NCBI RefSeq assembly: GCF_009765825.1
Contig: NZ_LMUR01000010.1
Location: 437,288 to 501,287, forward strand
Direction of reading: 5' to 3'
Origin: Granulicella sp. L60
GTDB lineage: Bacteria; Acidobacteriota; Terriglobia; Terriglobales; Acidobacteriaceae
Length of the DNA stretch: 64,000 bases
Shown here: in pieces, positions 36,592-46,740 of the stretch
Layout: every line of letters starts with the position of its first letter
How positions within the stretch are numbered: position 1 is the stretch's first letter
Made by a program: the position numbers and the translations under genes
Notes under the pieces: model-generated
The model's database searches: none
What the model was told of the DNA's origin: nothing
Seen by the model: only the letters and a program-made list of their open reading frames with translations

Positions 36592-39500
36592 ATGCCGCCT
36601 ATCGATCAATACACCTCAACCCAGCGTGACTCGCCCCGAAAAAGATCACTAGTCTTATCACTGGTCTTAACGATGACGACCGGGCTTGCTACCTGCTCTT
36701 CATTCGCCGCGGCCCAGCTCTCGCCCACGAGCGAGCCACCGCAGTACGGTCCCTACAGCGGCGTCTTCCTTCCCGACGGCATCGGGCTCCGCATGCCTCT
36801 TCCCAACGTGCACGCCCCCGTTCTACTGGCCGACTCCCCTTGGTCGCTCTTCTGCTGGATTAATACCAGCGAGCCCATCAGCGGACGCGAGTTGGTCGCA
36901 GGCCTGGGCAGCACCACGGCAGAGTACCCTCGCTATCTCAGCCTCGAAGCAGGCAAAGTCACCCTGTGGCTAGGTGAAGGCAATGAGCTTTCCGGTCCCG
37001 CCGCAATGAAACCAGGCGCATGGCACCTTCTTGCAGCGACCTTCGACGGCACCCGTTTTCATCTCTATAGCGACGGGCAGCCCATAGCTAGCGGCCCCCT
37101 CGTGCTGGGCAGTACCAACGCTCTTCTCCAAATGGCGCCCCCTGATCCGTCCAGCACGGGAAAACACTTCGGTGGCCAAATTGCCGACTTTACCCTGCTG
37201 CGTCGTGCGATGTCGGACGCTGACGTCCATGCCCTCCATCAGTCTCCTCCCGACTTCGCGGTCATCCAGTTTGAGGAGGCCTCAAAACCATGGCCGTTCC
37301 AGACCCGCGGCCAGGCTGGTTATCGCGCCCCTCAGGAGCCATCTACCCTGCCCAAGAGCCGCGCCTCCTTCTCGCGTCCAATTGTGATGAAACGTCCACC
37401 CATGGGTGAATCTCTTGCCCAGACCGGCCCAGGGGAGTGGTCCTTCGTCGATGGCTGGAGTCTCCGCGAAGCCCCGAAGGTTGAAGCCGATGGCGCACTG
37501 CTGAGCGCATCTGGTTACAGCTCGAAAGACTGGATGCGCGCAACCGTTCCCGGAACTGTTCTTACGACCATGATCGATGACGGCATGTATCCCGATCCTG
37601 ATTTTGGCCTCAACAACCTGGCCATCCCCGAGTCTCTCAACAAACAGGACTATTGGTACAGAAACGAGTTCCTCCTTCCCGTTTCCATGCCGCCGGCATC
37701 TGGCAATCACGTCGAGCTCACCTTTCAGGGCATCAACTATAAGGCGTCTGTGTGGCTCAACGGAACTCTTCTAGGCACGATTAAAGGAGCCTTTCAGCGA
37801 GGAACTTTCGATGTCACCGCTCTGCTCAAGCCTGGCCAGAAAAATATTATCGCTGTCCGTATATCTCCTCCGCCACACCCTGGCATACCGCAGGAGCAAT
37901 CCGTCCTTGGCGGCCCCGGGGAGAACGGTGGCACTATGGAGCTCGACGGTCCAACCTTCCTCGCCACCGAAGGCTGGGACTGGATTCCCGCCATCCGCGA
38001 TCGCAACAGCGGCATCTGGCAGCCTGTCCTCCTCAAGGTCACTCATCGCCTCAAACTCGGCGACACACAGGTCATTACCTCCTTTCCCCATCACGACACC
38101 ACCCAAGCATCTATCGACATCAATGTGCCGGTCACTAACTTCTCCAGCCAACCAATCCAATCAACCCTCGAAGCCACCATCGAACAGACCACACTTCGAA
38201 AGACAATCACCCTTCCACCAGGCGAAAGCGTTGTCAGGCTCACCCCTGCCGAGTTCGCGCAACTCAACTTGCAGCACCCCCGCCTCTGGTGGCCCAACGG
38301 TTATGGCAGCCCGGAGCTTTACCACCTCAAGCTAACCGTCAACGATGGACTCTCTATCTCTGACACTAAAGACGTTCGCTTTGGCGTTCGCGAGATTAGC
38401 TACGAGCTCAGCCTTCTCGACAGCACTGGCCACCTCCGCCGCGTCGAGTTCTCCCCCACTGATGCCCGAGGCTCCTCGCAGCCCGTCGTCGACATCAGCC
38501 ACGAGGGTATGCGCGAGATTCCGTCCGCCGATGCCATCGCGCTCAACATTCCCGATGTTCCCGAGGCCCAGCGCGAACGCTATCACTCCCATGTAGCCTC
38601 ACTCGCTGCAGGCGGCGAAAACTCTCCCTCCATTCGCATCCTGGACGATACGCGCGCCGCCCCGTACCTGGTCATCAAGGTCAACGGCGTTCGCATCGCA
38701 GCGCGCGGTGGCAACTGGGGGATGGACGACTCTCGCAAGCGCGTCTCTCGCGCTCATCTTGAGCCTTACTTCCGCCTCAACCGCGACGCGAACCTCAACA
38801 TCATCCGCAACTGGGTCGGTCAAAGCACCGAAGAGACCTTCTTCGATCTCGCCGACGAGTATGGCATGCTTGTCTGGAACGACTTCTGGGAATCCACTCA
38901 GAACTACAACATCGAAGCTGAAGATCCCGCTCTCTTCCTCGCCAACGCCAGCGACACCATCAAGCACTTCCGCAATCATCCCTCGATCGTCCTATGGTGC
39001 GGCCGCAACGAAGGTGTCCCTCAACCCATCATCAGCATGGGGCTCGACAACCTGGTGCGTACCTTGGACGGCACCCGCTACTACTCGCCCAGCTCTAATC
39101 AGGTCAACCTGCAGGGAAGCGGCCCTTATCGCTATCAGGATCCCGCACATTACTACACCACGCTCAACCGCGGCTTCTCCGTCGAGACCGGGACCCCCTC
39201 CATGTCCACGCTCGAATCCTTCCAGAGCACCACGCCCAAGGAAGACCAGTGGCCAATCGACGACGTCTGGGCCTATCACGACTGGCACCAGAGCGGAAAC
39301 GGCGATGTCGCTCCTTTCATGGATGAGATCCAGGCCGAATTCGGCGCACCCACTGGCCTCGCAGACTTTGAGCGCAAAGCTCAAATGCTCAATTACGTCG
39401 ATCACAGAGCCATCTTCGAGGGCATGAACGCCAACCTGTGGTCCCCCAACAGTGGACGTATGTTGTGGATGACCCAGCCCGCATGGCCTAGCACTATGTG

Positions 39501-40185
39501 GCAGATTCTCAGCGCAGACTATGACACTCAGGCATCGTTCTATGGCACCCGCAAAGCCTGCGAGCCAGTCCATATCCAGCTCAACCTCGCCACCCATCAG
39601 GTCGATGTCATCAACACCACAACCATCGCTCGTACCGGCCTTACAGTAAGCGCCAGAATATATTCACTTGCCAACGCACTCCTCTTTCAGGCCAAAGAGC
39701 AAAAGGATATTGCCGCAGACTCTCCGGCCAGCAGCTTCAAACTCGATCTGGCTCCCTACCTCGCCAAAGGCATGGTCATCGTAAAACTTGAGCTGCTGGA
39801 CGCCACCGGCAACATCGTCTCGCAAAACCTCTACTGGCTTGGAGCTAAACCCGCTTCCTACCGTGAACTCAACCAGCTCGCTCCAACGCTTTTGAAGGCG
39901 GCAGCCGCCTCTGTTGCCTCTGGCGACACCGTCAAGGTCAAGGTTCAACTGACCAACTCCACGGCCGTAGTAAGTCTCGCAAACAAGCTCACCCTGCTCG
40001 ACTCCAAAGATAAGACACGCATCCTGCCGGCCTACTTCTCGGACAACTACATCTCGTTGCTGCCGGGCGAAACCCGCGAAATTGAGATCGAATACCCCAT
40101 TAGCGCAGCCAAGGGTAACCCTGAGATTGCAGTTCGTGGCTGGAATGCAACGCCTCAGTCGATTACCGTCAACAAGCAGAGATAG
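36592..40185 (+). CDS. GH2 exo-beta-D-glucosaminidase-like enzyme with N-terminal LamG domain
   Basis: This secreted enzyme has 1197 residues. ATG 36592 is chosen because AAGGAG is 11 bases upstream and a signal peptide follows (VLTMTTGLATC to SFAAAQ). A LamG/concanavalin-like sandwich spans about 70-225 (WSLFCWINTSEP, WHLLAATFDGTRFHLYSDGQ). The GH2 part begins near 310 with VPGTVLTTMIDDGMYPDPDFGLNN and YWYRNEF, the pattern of CsxA-type exo-beta-glucosaminidases rather than beta-galactosidases. The probable acid/base is in WCGRNEG (E807) and the nucleophile in IQAEFGAPTG (E916). Family members remove GlcN from chitosan oligosaccharides, though some related GH2 enzymes act on mannose. The LamG fusion is unusual. 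Site 2 suggests control by the adjacent LacI protein. Confidence 0.82.
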   Translation: MPPIDQYTSTQRDSPRKRSLVLSLVLTMTTGLATCSSFAAAQLSPTSEPPQYGPYSGVFLPDGIGLRMPLPNVHAPVLLADSPWSLFCWINTSEPISGRELVAGLGSTTAEYPRYLSLEAGKVTLWLGEGNELSGPAAMKPGAWHLLAATFDGTRFHLYSDGQPIASGPLVLGSTNALLQMAPPDPSSTGKHFGGQIADFTLLRRAMSDADVHALHQSPPDFAVIQFEEASKPWPFQTRGQAGYRAPQEPSTLPKSRASFSRPIVMKRPPMGESLAQTGPGEWSFVDGWSLREAPKVEADGALLSASGYSSKDWMRATVPGTVLTTMIDDGMYPDPDFGLNNLAIPESLNKQDYWYRNEFLLPVSMPPASGNHVELTFQGINYKASVWLNGTLLGTIKGAFQRGTFDVTALLKPGQKNIIAVRISPPPHPGIPQEQSVLGGPGENGGTMELDGPTFLATEGWDWIPAIRDRNSGIWQPVLLKVTHRLKLGDTQVITSFPHHDTTQASIDINVPVTNFSSQPIQSTLEATIEQTTLRKTITLPPGESVVRLTPAEFAQLNLQHPRLWWPNGYGSPELYHLKLTVNDGLSISDTKDVRFGVREISYELSLLDSTGHLRRVEFSPTDARGSSQPVVDISHEGMREIPSADAIALNIPDVPEAQRERYHSHVASLAAGGENSPSIRILDDTRAAPYLVIKVNGVRIAARGGNWGMDDSRKRVSRAHLEPYFRLNRDANLNIIRNWVGQSTEETFFDLADEYGMLVWNDFWESTQNYNIEAEDPALFLANASDTIKHFRNHPSIVLWCGRNEGVPQPIISMGLDNLVRTLDGTRYYSPSSNQVNLQGSGPYRYQDPAHYYTTLNRGFSVETGTPSMSTLESFQSTTPKEDQWPIDDVWAYHDWHQSGNGDVAPFMDEIQAEFGAPTGLADFERKAQMLNYVDHRAIFEGMNANLWSPNSGRMLWMTQPAWPSTMWQILSADYDTQASFYGTRKACEPVHIQLNLATHQVDVINTTTIARTGLTVSARIYSLANALLFQAKEQKDIAADSPASSFKLDLAPYLAKGMVIVKLELLDATGNIVSQNLYWLGAKPASYRELNQLAPTLLKAAAASVASGDTVKVKVQLTNSTAVVSLANKLTLLDSKDKTRILPAYFSDNYISLLPGETREIEIEYPISAAKGNPEIAVRGWNATPQSITVNKQR

Positions 40186-40207
40186 TTGTCTCACGACTAT
40201 CAGGAAA

Positions 40208-40257
40208 GCAAAACGATGCCTGTGTGATCACTTCTGATCGCACAGGCATCGTTTTGC
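40208..40257. terminator. Bidirectional intrinsic terminator between convergent genes
   Basis: A 23-bp stem with one mismatch (arms start GCAAAACGATGCC) around a 4-nt CTTC loop. The arms carry AAAA and TTTT, so it can end transcription both ways between the GH2 gene and the minus-strand PD40 gene. Confidence 0.88.
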
Positions 40258-40282
40258 TCCGGAAGCATGCGCTTTGCAGAGA

Positions 40283-41806
40283 TTACTCGATCGGAACCTC
40301 CGGCTGAGCGATCAATTCATAGCTAACGAATGCCAGTTTCTTACTATCTGGAGACCAGGACGCTACGTTCATCGTTCCTTGACCGCCAAACAGTTTGGCC
40401 AGCACGTGCACCTTCTTGTCGCTCAGCGACATCAGTCGCAACTCCACATCTTGATTCGCCGGATGTCCCTGCACGCCCTTGTCATACGCGAGAAAAACCA
40501 ACCACCGTCCGTCCGGCGAAATGTGCGAAAACCAGTCATTGCTTTCATCGGCTAGGACCTGTTCTTGCGCGCTGCCATCCGTGCGCATTCGCCAGATCTG
40601 CATGGTCCCTGACCGTCCGGAGTTGAAGTAAATGTACGCGCCATCTGGAGAGTACTCCGGCCCGTCATTCAACCCAGTCGCCTCTGTGAGGCGCCTCTCC
40701 TGTCCGCCCGTCACCGGAATCGCGTAGATATCGAACTTGCCATTCCGCTCTCTTGTAAATACCAGCGTACTTCCGTCCGGAGACCATCCATGAAAGTAAG
40801 ACGGAGCTTTCGGCGTCACCTGCTGTGGCGTTCCACCTGCTATCGGCACCACATAGATATGCGATATCCTGTCGCCCGCTGATTGATCGCTGAGGGCGAG
40901 CCTGCTGCCATCAGGCGAGATCCCATGATCGTTATTGCACTGTGTCCTGTCTCCAGTCTGAACAAGCGCAGGATCATCGCCCCCGACAGCGAGACGTCGA
41001 ATTGTTCCTTCCTGATTGAAGATCAAAAACGCGCCGTCCCGCGACCAGTTCGGCGCTTCGAAATGCTTCGGCGCTACGTAAGCGACGCGACGGTCAGTTG
41101 AAGCTACCGTCACCGTCTCCAGTGTGCTGTAGAGAACGGGCTCTCCTTTGCCGGGAGGTAAGGGAGTGAGCCGCACCTTCGAAAAGACCGCCGTCTCCGT
41201 GACGTCCTTGTCATGCGAGCAAACACCCAAACCCACATAAAAGTCACCGCCAAACTTCAGTTTGATCGAAGCACCCGCCGGTCGCAGCCTACCGTTTACA
41301 TCCGCCACATAGGCATAAACATAGTCGCCTCGCTTCTCGATCCGCACGCGGGTAGGCGCAGAGAGGTTCGACTCCACCTCGTGCATGTCATCGCTCCTGC
41401 TCGTGCGGAACTGCAACGATGTCAACCCGTCGCCATGTCGCGCAATATCCACTGCCTGTGAGACACCATCCAAACTCTGACGAATCATCAGAACGGCCTT
41501 CCGGTGGTCGTTTCCCTTATTGCCCACGAACGCAATATCGGCGGACAGAGCGACATCGCCACTCATCTTCTTCCAGACAAAGTGGAAGTCATCCACACCG
41601 AACCACATGTTTTCCCCGCTGCCGCTTATCGTGTAGTTCTGCTGCCCGGCGTCATAGTGTGCACTACCCGGATGCAGCACCGTTCCAACATCGCTCTGTC
41701 CTTCAAAGATGCCGAGCGGTCCGTCAGCGATCGACGCATGCAAGAGGGCCGGCGAAGCTACCGCAAGCCAAAGTGAACAAAGGAGTGGAAATCTACGAAG
41801 ATGCAT
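40283..41806 (-). CDS. Secreted TolB-like PD40 beta-propeller protein with N-terminal concanavalin-like domain
   Basis: This 507-residue protein has a signal peptide ending near LLHAS and AAGGAG before the ATG. The first 200 residues look like a DUF1349/concanavalin-like sandwich ([29 protein letters not shown]). The rest is a propeller of WD40-like PD40 repeats ([52 protein letters not shown]). Such proteins bind rather than cut; in carbohydrate loci they often accompany oligosaccharide lyases or hydrolases. A role in holding a glycan at the surface or in the periplasm is inference. It is in line with the isomerase-like gene 93 bases upstream. Confidence 0.8.
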   Translation of the reverse strand: MHLRRFPLLCSLWLAVASPALLHASIADGPLGIFEGQSDVGTVLHPGSAHYDAGQQNYTISGSGENMWFGVDDFHFVWKKMSGDVALSADIAFVGNKGNDHRKAVLMIRQSLDGVSQAVDIARHGDGLTSLQFRTSRSDDMHEVESNLSAPTRVRIEKRGDYVYAYVADVNGRLRPAGASIKLKFGGDFYVGLGVCSHDKDVTETAVFSKVRLTPLPPGKGEPVLYSTLETVTVASTDRRVAYVAPKHFEAPNWSRDGAFLIFNQEGTIRRLAVGGDDPALVQTGDRTQCNNDHGISPDGSRLALSDQSAGDRISHIYVVPIAGGTPQQVTPKAPSYFHGWSPDGSTLVFTRERNGKFDIYAIPVTGGQERRLTEATGLNDGPEYSPDGAYIYFNSGRSGTMQIWRMRTDGSAQEQVLADESNDWFSHISPDGRWLVFLAYDKGVQGHPANQDVELRLMSLSDKKVHVLAKLFGGQGTMNVASWSPDSKKLAFVSYELIAQPEVPIE

Positions 41807-41899
41807 TGAATGCTCCTTGGTATTTTGGAACGCGTTGTATTAGAGGCCATTAATAATGGCTTTCGGCGCAAAGTAAATACATAGCAACAAGTAGCAATC

Positions 41900-42808
41900 T
41901 CAAACACTAAAATTCTTCATATAATCCGCATCGATCTTCAACGCATCCATGGGTGGCCGGTCGAATGCCTCCTGCTCGACGAAGTAGTGCTTGATATTCG
42001 CTTTCTTGGCCGCGGCAAAGATCGGATGATAGTCAGCTGTGCCGAGTCCCAACTCGGCCGCTGGCGGAGGCTCTAAAACCGAGGCTGGCTTATCTGTCTT
42101 CTTGAAATCCTTAACGTGCAGCATCGAAATTCGTGCAGGATAGCGATTCAAGTAATCGACTGCGCTCCCACCTCCTACCATCACCCATCCGCAATCCAGT
42201 TCGATCGTAACCAGCGCCGGGTCGGTCAGTCGCAGCAGTTCATCGAACGGAACCACGGAATCTTGTGCACGAAACTCCATCGTATGGTTGTGGTAGCCGA
42301 ACTGCATTCCGGCTTTCTTGATCTTCTCCCCCATATGATTGAACTCCTCCGCATTCCAGCGCCAGTCGTCTAGCGTGAATGACTGCACCTGCGTCGCCAT
42401 GGATCTATCCTTCAGCCGTGAGGGATCTTTGATTCCAGGAAACGAACAGATGATGTAATGGACGCCGAGCTCCTGGTTGAAGGCCACGATCTTGTCGAAA
42501 TCACGGTGCAGATCGTTATACGAGTAGTGAGCGCTCGGACAACGTAGTCCTGCATCATGCAGCGCCTGTTTCACCTCCACCACACTGTGATTGAAGTATC
42601 CTGCAGCCTCGACCTCGCCATACCCGAGCCCCGCGATCTGCTTCAGCGTGCCTGCATAGTCCTTCGGCAAAAGCTCGCGTACCGAATAAAGTTGCAGGCC
42701 TATCGGCAACCCAAACGGAGAGGCGTGTAGCTCCCGTTCGCGTGAAAATATAGTGCTATAGGCCAAAGAGGCGAAAGCAGATTGAATGAAATTGCGACGC
42801 GTCAACAT
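41900..42808 (-). CDS. Sugar phosphate isomerase/epimerase-like TIM barrel, Tat-exported
   Basis: This 302-residue protein is of the xylose-isomerase-like AP-endonuclease-2 superfamily. The N-terminal TRRNFIQSAF fits a Tat signal, so the protein probably acts outside the cytoplasm. Metal-site motifs are visible: FGYHNHTMEF, IELDCGWVMVGG, ISMLHVKDFK and YFVEQEAF supply the usual His/Glu/Asp set. AGAGGA precedes the ATG. Members interconvert free sugars or inositols. The gene sits between a TonB receptor and a PD40 protein on the minus strand, but a terminator at 43053 separates it from the receptor. Confidence 0.85.
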   Translation of the reverse strand: MLTRRNFIQSAFASLAYSTIFSRERELHASPFGLPIGLQLYSVRELLPKDYAGTLKQIAGLGYGEVEAAGYFNHSVVEVKQALHDAGLRCPSAHYSYNDLHRDFDKIVAFNQELGVHYIICSFPGIKDPSRLKDRSMATQVQSFTLDDWRWNAEEFNHMGEKIKKAGMQFGYHNHTMEFRAQDSVVPFDELLRLTDPALVTIELDCGWVMVGGGSAVDYLNRYPARISMLHVKDFKKTDKPASVLEPPPAAELGLGTADYHPIFAAAKKANIKHYFVEQEAFDRPPMDALKIDADYMKNFSV

Positions 42809-43052
42809 TTGTGTGTCCTCTTTCGCATTGGTTCGGTTGGAACTGAGTCAGAATCGTCCTCGAATGCGATCAGCTACCTGCCAATCTTTCATCGATTTTG
42901 CTCATTCACCGTATCGTAGGGAGAGACGGGGCGTGTAATTATCTCCGTAGTCACTATCCTGGATAAAGCTTACAAGATACTTTCTCCGTACGATTGGCTC
43001 TGCTATTGCTTACAAAGGACATTGAGAGGAATCGTAGACAAACCATTCCTTG

Positions 43053-43084
43053 AAAAACCAGGAGTCCATACGGGCATCTCCTGG
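43053..43084 (-). terminator. Intrinsic terminator after TonB receptor 43095
   Basis: On the minus strand CCAGGAG and CTCCTGG form a perfect 7-bp stem around 13 nt, followed by TTTTT. It ends the receptor transcript before the isomerase gene. Confidence 0.8.
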
Positions 43085-43094
43085 CTTTCTCAGG

Positions 43095-46000
43095 TTAGTA
43101 GATAAACTTCACCGCGAGCTGAATCTGTCTCGGGGTATTTGACTGTGATGTGATAACGCCGAAGTTGGCATCTGTCTGCCCCACGTCCGGCCCGCTGAAT
43201 ACTGGATGATTGAGCGCGTTGAATGCCTCGAGGCGAAGTTGGATGTTGTATCGGTCGTTGGCTCCGATGTAGTTGTTTTTGAAGATCGACATGTCTGCAT
43301 CGACATAGCTTGGCACGCGCACATTCGGTAGTACGCGTGGAGCGTTGCCAAAGGTGAAAGGCGCCGGCTGAGTAAATAATGCGGTGTTGAACCACTTGGC
43401 AAGCGTAGGATGCGCGAGATGTGGGTCACCGGACGCCTCCGCGAGACGATTCGTGAAACCTAGTAAGCCGTCCGAGTTCTGAGCGCCGCCCAGCACAATA
43501 GGGGTTCCTGTGTTCCACTGAACAATCCCGTTTGTCTGCCATCCGGCGACAAGTTCATTTACCAGATGGTTTCCGTTGTTCAGGAAGAGTTTGCCGCGGC
43601 CAAAGGGAAGATCGTACACATAGGCAGCCGCGAACGTCCTGGAGATATCCTGCGATGAAAGACCAAACTCAGCCTTCGGATTGTACTGATTGACGTACGT
43701 TTGACTCGTCGGTCCCAGGTAGTTGACAACGCTTGCAGCGTTATCCATCAGCTTGGATGCGGTAAACGAGATGAGGACCGATAGCCCGTTCGACAACCGC
43801 TTATTAAGCTTGGCCGTAAACGCGTTGTAATGCGAGCCGGAGTCAGGTTTGCGGTAGCTCGAAACTCCGTTGTACTGTGGAAACGCCCGTAACAAGAAAT
43901 TCATCGGGACGGTCGAAGATGCGAGTGGAGATCCTGGGGTGGTGATGATGCCAAAGAAGGGATTTGGCACGTTATTGATTAGTTGCGAACCGAGTGAGAG
44001 AAAGGACGGATTTACCTGCGAGAAAGGAACTCCCGGGTCACCGTTGATAAGGAAGTTCCCCCGATTGTAGAGATAACCTACCTCAATGACGGATTGCAAA
44101 GGCAGCGAGCGCTGAATGGTCAGGTTGCCCTGGATGGTGTAAGGATTTCTATAGGAATCGAAGAACGTATCGGAGATGCCTTCGCCCAGAAATGTTCCCG
44201 CACCGCCAGCGACCCCTTGTGGAAGATTGAAGCCGGTCGGGGCAGGGTTATCGAAGGTCGTGTTGACAGTCTGCTGATTGTTAAGAGTGAAGTTAAAGCC
44301 AGTCGAACTGGTAAACCCGTCCGTACCAGCGCCGCCACTTGTGCCTGCGGCCTGCAATGCGGAGGCCTGAAAGACCAGACCGTACCCGGCACGAATCACC
44401 GTCTTGTCGTCGGCGCTCCAAGCCAGGCCGATCCGAGGAGCAAAGTCTTTCCACTGAATTGGACCCTGGTGACGTCCGTACTTGCTGTTAGGCGTTCCTA
44501 CAAAAACCATCTGGCCCATAAGGTTGGCGCAAGTGATGCATGCGCTAGCGGGAACGAGGCCCGCAAGTGGTGACGGAAGCGTCGGGTCAAAATAATCCAA
44601 CTTGTTATGACGCTCTGTACGCGGCACTTCGACGTCCCATCGCAGGCCGACGTTGACAGTTAGGTTCTTCCTTATCTGGTAGTCATCCTGGATGTAGATG
44701 GCGTTGTACGCGCTTGCCGTTGCGAGTGACGTATCGTGAGTTATCTGGCCGCCGGTTCCGATCCCCAGAAGCATGGTCGCAAGCGGGTTGCCACCATTAA
44801 CCGTCGGTTGGCCGGTGATGGCTGGTTCGTTCGGCACCTGGCTCTCGGTAAATGTGTTATCGATGTTGAACTGACCGGAAGGAAAACCAAATTGGTGAAA
44901 GTTCAGGAAAAGCTTGCGGAACTCTCCTCCCATCGTGATTGAATGTCCGTGCAGAACCTTCACGATGCTGGGATTGAAATCAAAAGCCGAAGGATTCTCC
45001 AACAATGGAACGTATCCGTTAGACCCAAGACTTGCATAGCCGTTTCCTACGGAGAAGTTCGGAAAGATTGCGGCATTCGCTGAAGCGGTTGCGACATATG
45101 AGCCAGGAAGATTGAGCGACGAAAGATTGAAGTTATCGCCGCCGAAGGCCGTACGGGTTACCGCCGAACGTGTAAATCCGGCGCGAAGATCCATCACAAG
45201 GCTAGACGACAGCGTAATCGCGTTGTCAAAAGAAGCGTTATACGCCGTGCTGGTAGAAGGGCCGTTGCCCCCTTGAGAAGCAGGCAGACTGGCGCCAGGA
45301 TAGTCGGCAAAGGGCACCGACGGATTGTTAATATGGGAGAAGCGTACGAAGCTATGCCATCTCGGTCCGAAGTCATGATCAAGCCGCAGATCGAAGTGGT
45401 AATAGTTATTCACTGACGGACCTGTAACCACGTAGTTATTGGTTAGGCCGGTATTGGTAGGCAGCGGATAATAAGCGAAAGCAGCTAACGCGACAGCGCT
45501 AAGCCGAGCCTTCGGAATCACATTTAAAGCCCCGTTGCTCTGAAACTGGGTCCGGTAAAAACCGTTCGCTGCGGTTGCGGTATTAGGGTCGTAGATATTT
45601 GTAGGTAGGTCGCTGAAGTTACCTGGGTTGTTATGTTCGAACAGGGTCGGCACGGTGTCTGTCTCGGTGGTATTCGAAGACTGCTTCGAGTCTTCGAAGG
45701 CAAAGAAGAAGAACGTATTATTATGGCCGTTGAAGACATGAGGAATCCAAATCGGGCCGCCGATGGTGCCTCCATACTGGTACAGATGTGAATCTGGGAC
45801 GGGTCCAGACGAGAAATAGTTCTTCGCGTACAAGGCATTCGTCTGCGTAAAGTCGAACAGTGTTCCGTGAAGCTGATTCGTACCAGAGCGAGTTACCAGA
45901 CTGATGACGCCGCCTGAGAATCGGCCATACTGCGCAGGAAGCACGCTTGTTTGTACGCTAAATTCTTGCACCGAGTCGACGATCGGCGTCAACGCCGTCG

Positions 46001-46592
46001 AGTTATTCCCAACGTTATTCTCAGGCAGAATATTCGTTTGGCCATCAATCTGTTCTTCGTTATTGGCGTTTCGTGATCCTGCAATGTGCGGTGTCGAAGC
46101 GCCGCCCGTGGTATTGACGCCAGGAACAAGAACCTCTAGCGACGTTGGGTTTCGGCCGTTCAGCGGTAGATCGGAGATCTGCTGTGCCGTGACCACAGTA
46201 TCGACGGTGGACGTGCTGGTCTCCAGTGGAGGCGTAGTCGTGCTGACCTCGACGTGGGCCGTCACCCTCGCGATCGACATATTGAAGTCGACAGAGCGAC
46301 TGATGGAGACCTCCACAAGAATGTTCTCCTGTTTCTGGGTTGCGAATCCTTTCGCCGTTGCTACGGCGAAGTACGTCGCCGGCTGTACGAAGTTGATGAT
46401 GTAACGACCTTCGTTATCTGACGTTGATGATTTTGTCTCGTTCGTCTGAACGTTGGTGATGGCGACGGTCGCTCCAGGCACCACTGCGCCTGACGTGTCG
46501 GATACCGTCCCACGAATAGTCCCAGTTGGGCTCTGTGCGAACCCTACATTAAGAAGAAGGAAAAAACAGGATACGAAGAGGATCTTTCTCAT
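43095..46592 (-). CDS. TonB-dependent receptor, Oar-like
   Basis: This outer-membrane receptor has 1165 residues. It has a clean signal peptide (cut near VGFAQ) and GAGGC before the ATG. The carboxypeptidase-regulatory-like domain follows (about 25-105, GTVSDTSGAVVPGATVAITNV), then the plug (about 130-250, ISDLPLNGRNPTSLEVLVPGV; YGRFSGGVISLVTRSGT) and a barrel ending in KFIY. Its promoter and a candidate LacI operator are intact upstream, so it is probably regulated together with the other sugar genes. The transcript ends at the terminator at 43053. The ligand is not known; the surrounding glycosidases suggest an oligosaccharide. Confidence 0.92.
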   Translation of the reverse strand: MRKILFVSCFFLLLNVGFAQSPTGTIRGTVSDTSGAVVPGATVAITNVQTNETKSSTSDNEGRYIINFVQPATYFAVATAKGFATQKQENILVEVSISRSVDFNMSIARVTAHVEVSTTTPPLETSTSTVDTVVTAQQISDLPLNGRNPTSLEVLVPGVNTTGGASTPHIAGSRNANNEEQIDGQTNILPENNVGNNSTALTPIVDSVQEFSVQTSVLPAQYGRFSGGVISLVTRSGTNQLHGTLFDFTQTNALYAKNYFSSGPVPDSHLYQYGGTIGGPIWIPHVFNGHNNTFFFFAFEDSKQSSNTTETDTVPTLFEHNNPGNFSDLPTNIYDPNTATAANGFYRTQFQSNGALNVIPKARLSAVALAAFAYYPLPTNTGLTNNYVVTGPSVNNYYHFDLRLDHDFGPRWHSFVRFSHINNPSVPFADYPGASLPASQGGNGPSTSTAYNASFDNAITLSSSLVMDLRAGFTRSAVTRTAFGGDNFNLSSLNLPGSYVATASANAAIFPNFSVGNGYASLGSNGYVPLLENPSAFDFNPSIVKVLHGHSITMGGEFRKLFLNFHQFGFPSGQFNIDNTFTESQVPNEPAITGQPTVNGGNPLATMLLGIGTGGQITHDTSLATASAYNAIYIQDDYQIRKNLTVNVGLRWDVEVPRTERHNKLDYFDPTLPSPLAGLVPASACITCANLMGQMVFVGTPNSKYGRHQGPIQWKDFAPRIGLAWSADDKTVIRAGYGLVFQASALQAAGTSGGAGTDGFTSSTGFNFTLNNQQTVNTTFDNPAPTGFNLPQGVAGGAGTFLGEGISDTFFDSYRNPYTIQGNLTIQRSLPLQSVIEVGYLYNRGNFLINGDPGVPFSQVNPSFLSLGSQLINNVPNPFFGIITTPGSPLASSTVPMNFLLRAFPQYNGVSSYRKPDSGSHYNAFTAKLNKRLSNGLSVLISFTASKLMDNAASVVNYLGPTSQTYVNQYNPKAEFGLSSQDISRTFAAAYVYDLPFGRGKLFLNNGNHLVNELVAGWQTNGIVQWNTGTPIVLGGAQNSDGLLGFTNRLAEASGDPHLAHPTLAKWFNTALFTQPAPFTFGNAPRVLPNVRVPSYVDADMSIFKNNYIGANDRYNIQLRLEAFNALNHPVFSGPDVGQTDANFGVITSQSNTPRQIQLAVKFIY

Positions 46593-46685
46593 GTTGCCTC
46601 GCTTTGAGAGATTACGTTTACTTCAATTTGTTTTTTATTCATGGCAACAACAGAGCTTTTTGGTCCGCTCTCTCGCTTCTCTAAA

Positions 46686-46699
46686 TGTTATCGATACCA
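46686..46699. promoter_or_regulatory. Candidate LacI-family operator, site 3
   Basis: Read on the minus strand it is TGGTATCGATAACA, a near-palindrome with central CG, matching the other sites at 11 of 14 positions in its best orientation. It begins 13 nt after the -10 box of the receptor promoter, the same offset as site 4. Confidence 0.6.
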
Positions 46700-46712
46700 T
46701 TCGGAGCAAGCT

Positions 46713-46740
46713 TATATAAGATCCAATTCATGAGTGTCAA
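46713..46740 (-). promoter_or_regulatory. Promoter of TonB receptor 43095-46592
   Basis: On the minus strand TTGACA (46740-46735), a 16-nt spacer and TATATA (46718-46713). Transcription would begin near 46705, overlapping the edge of operator site 3. Confidence 0.7.

Noticed and set aside
38599..39597. Frames opposite the LamG-GH2 gene
   Set aside because: Same codon-bias shadow; the forward gene carries intact catalytic motifs.
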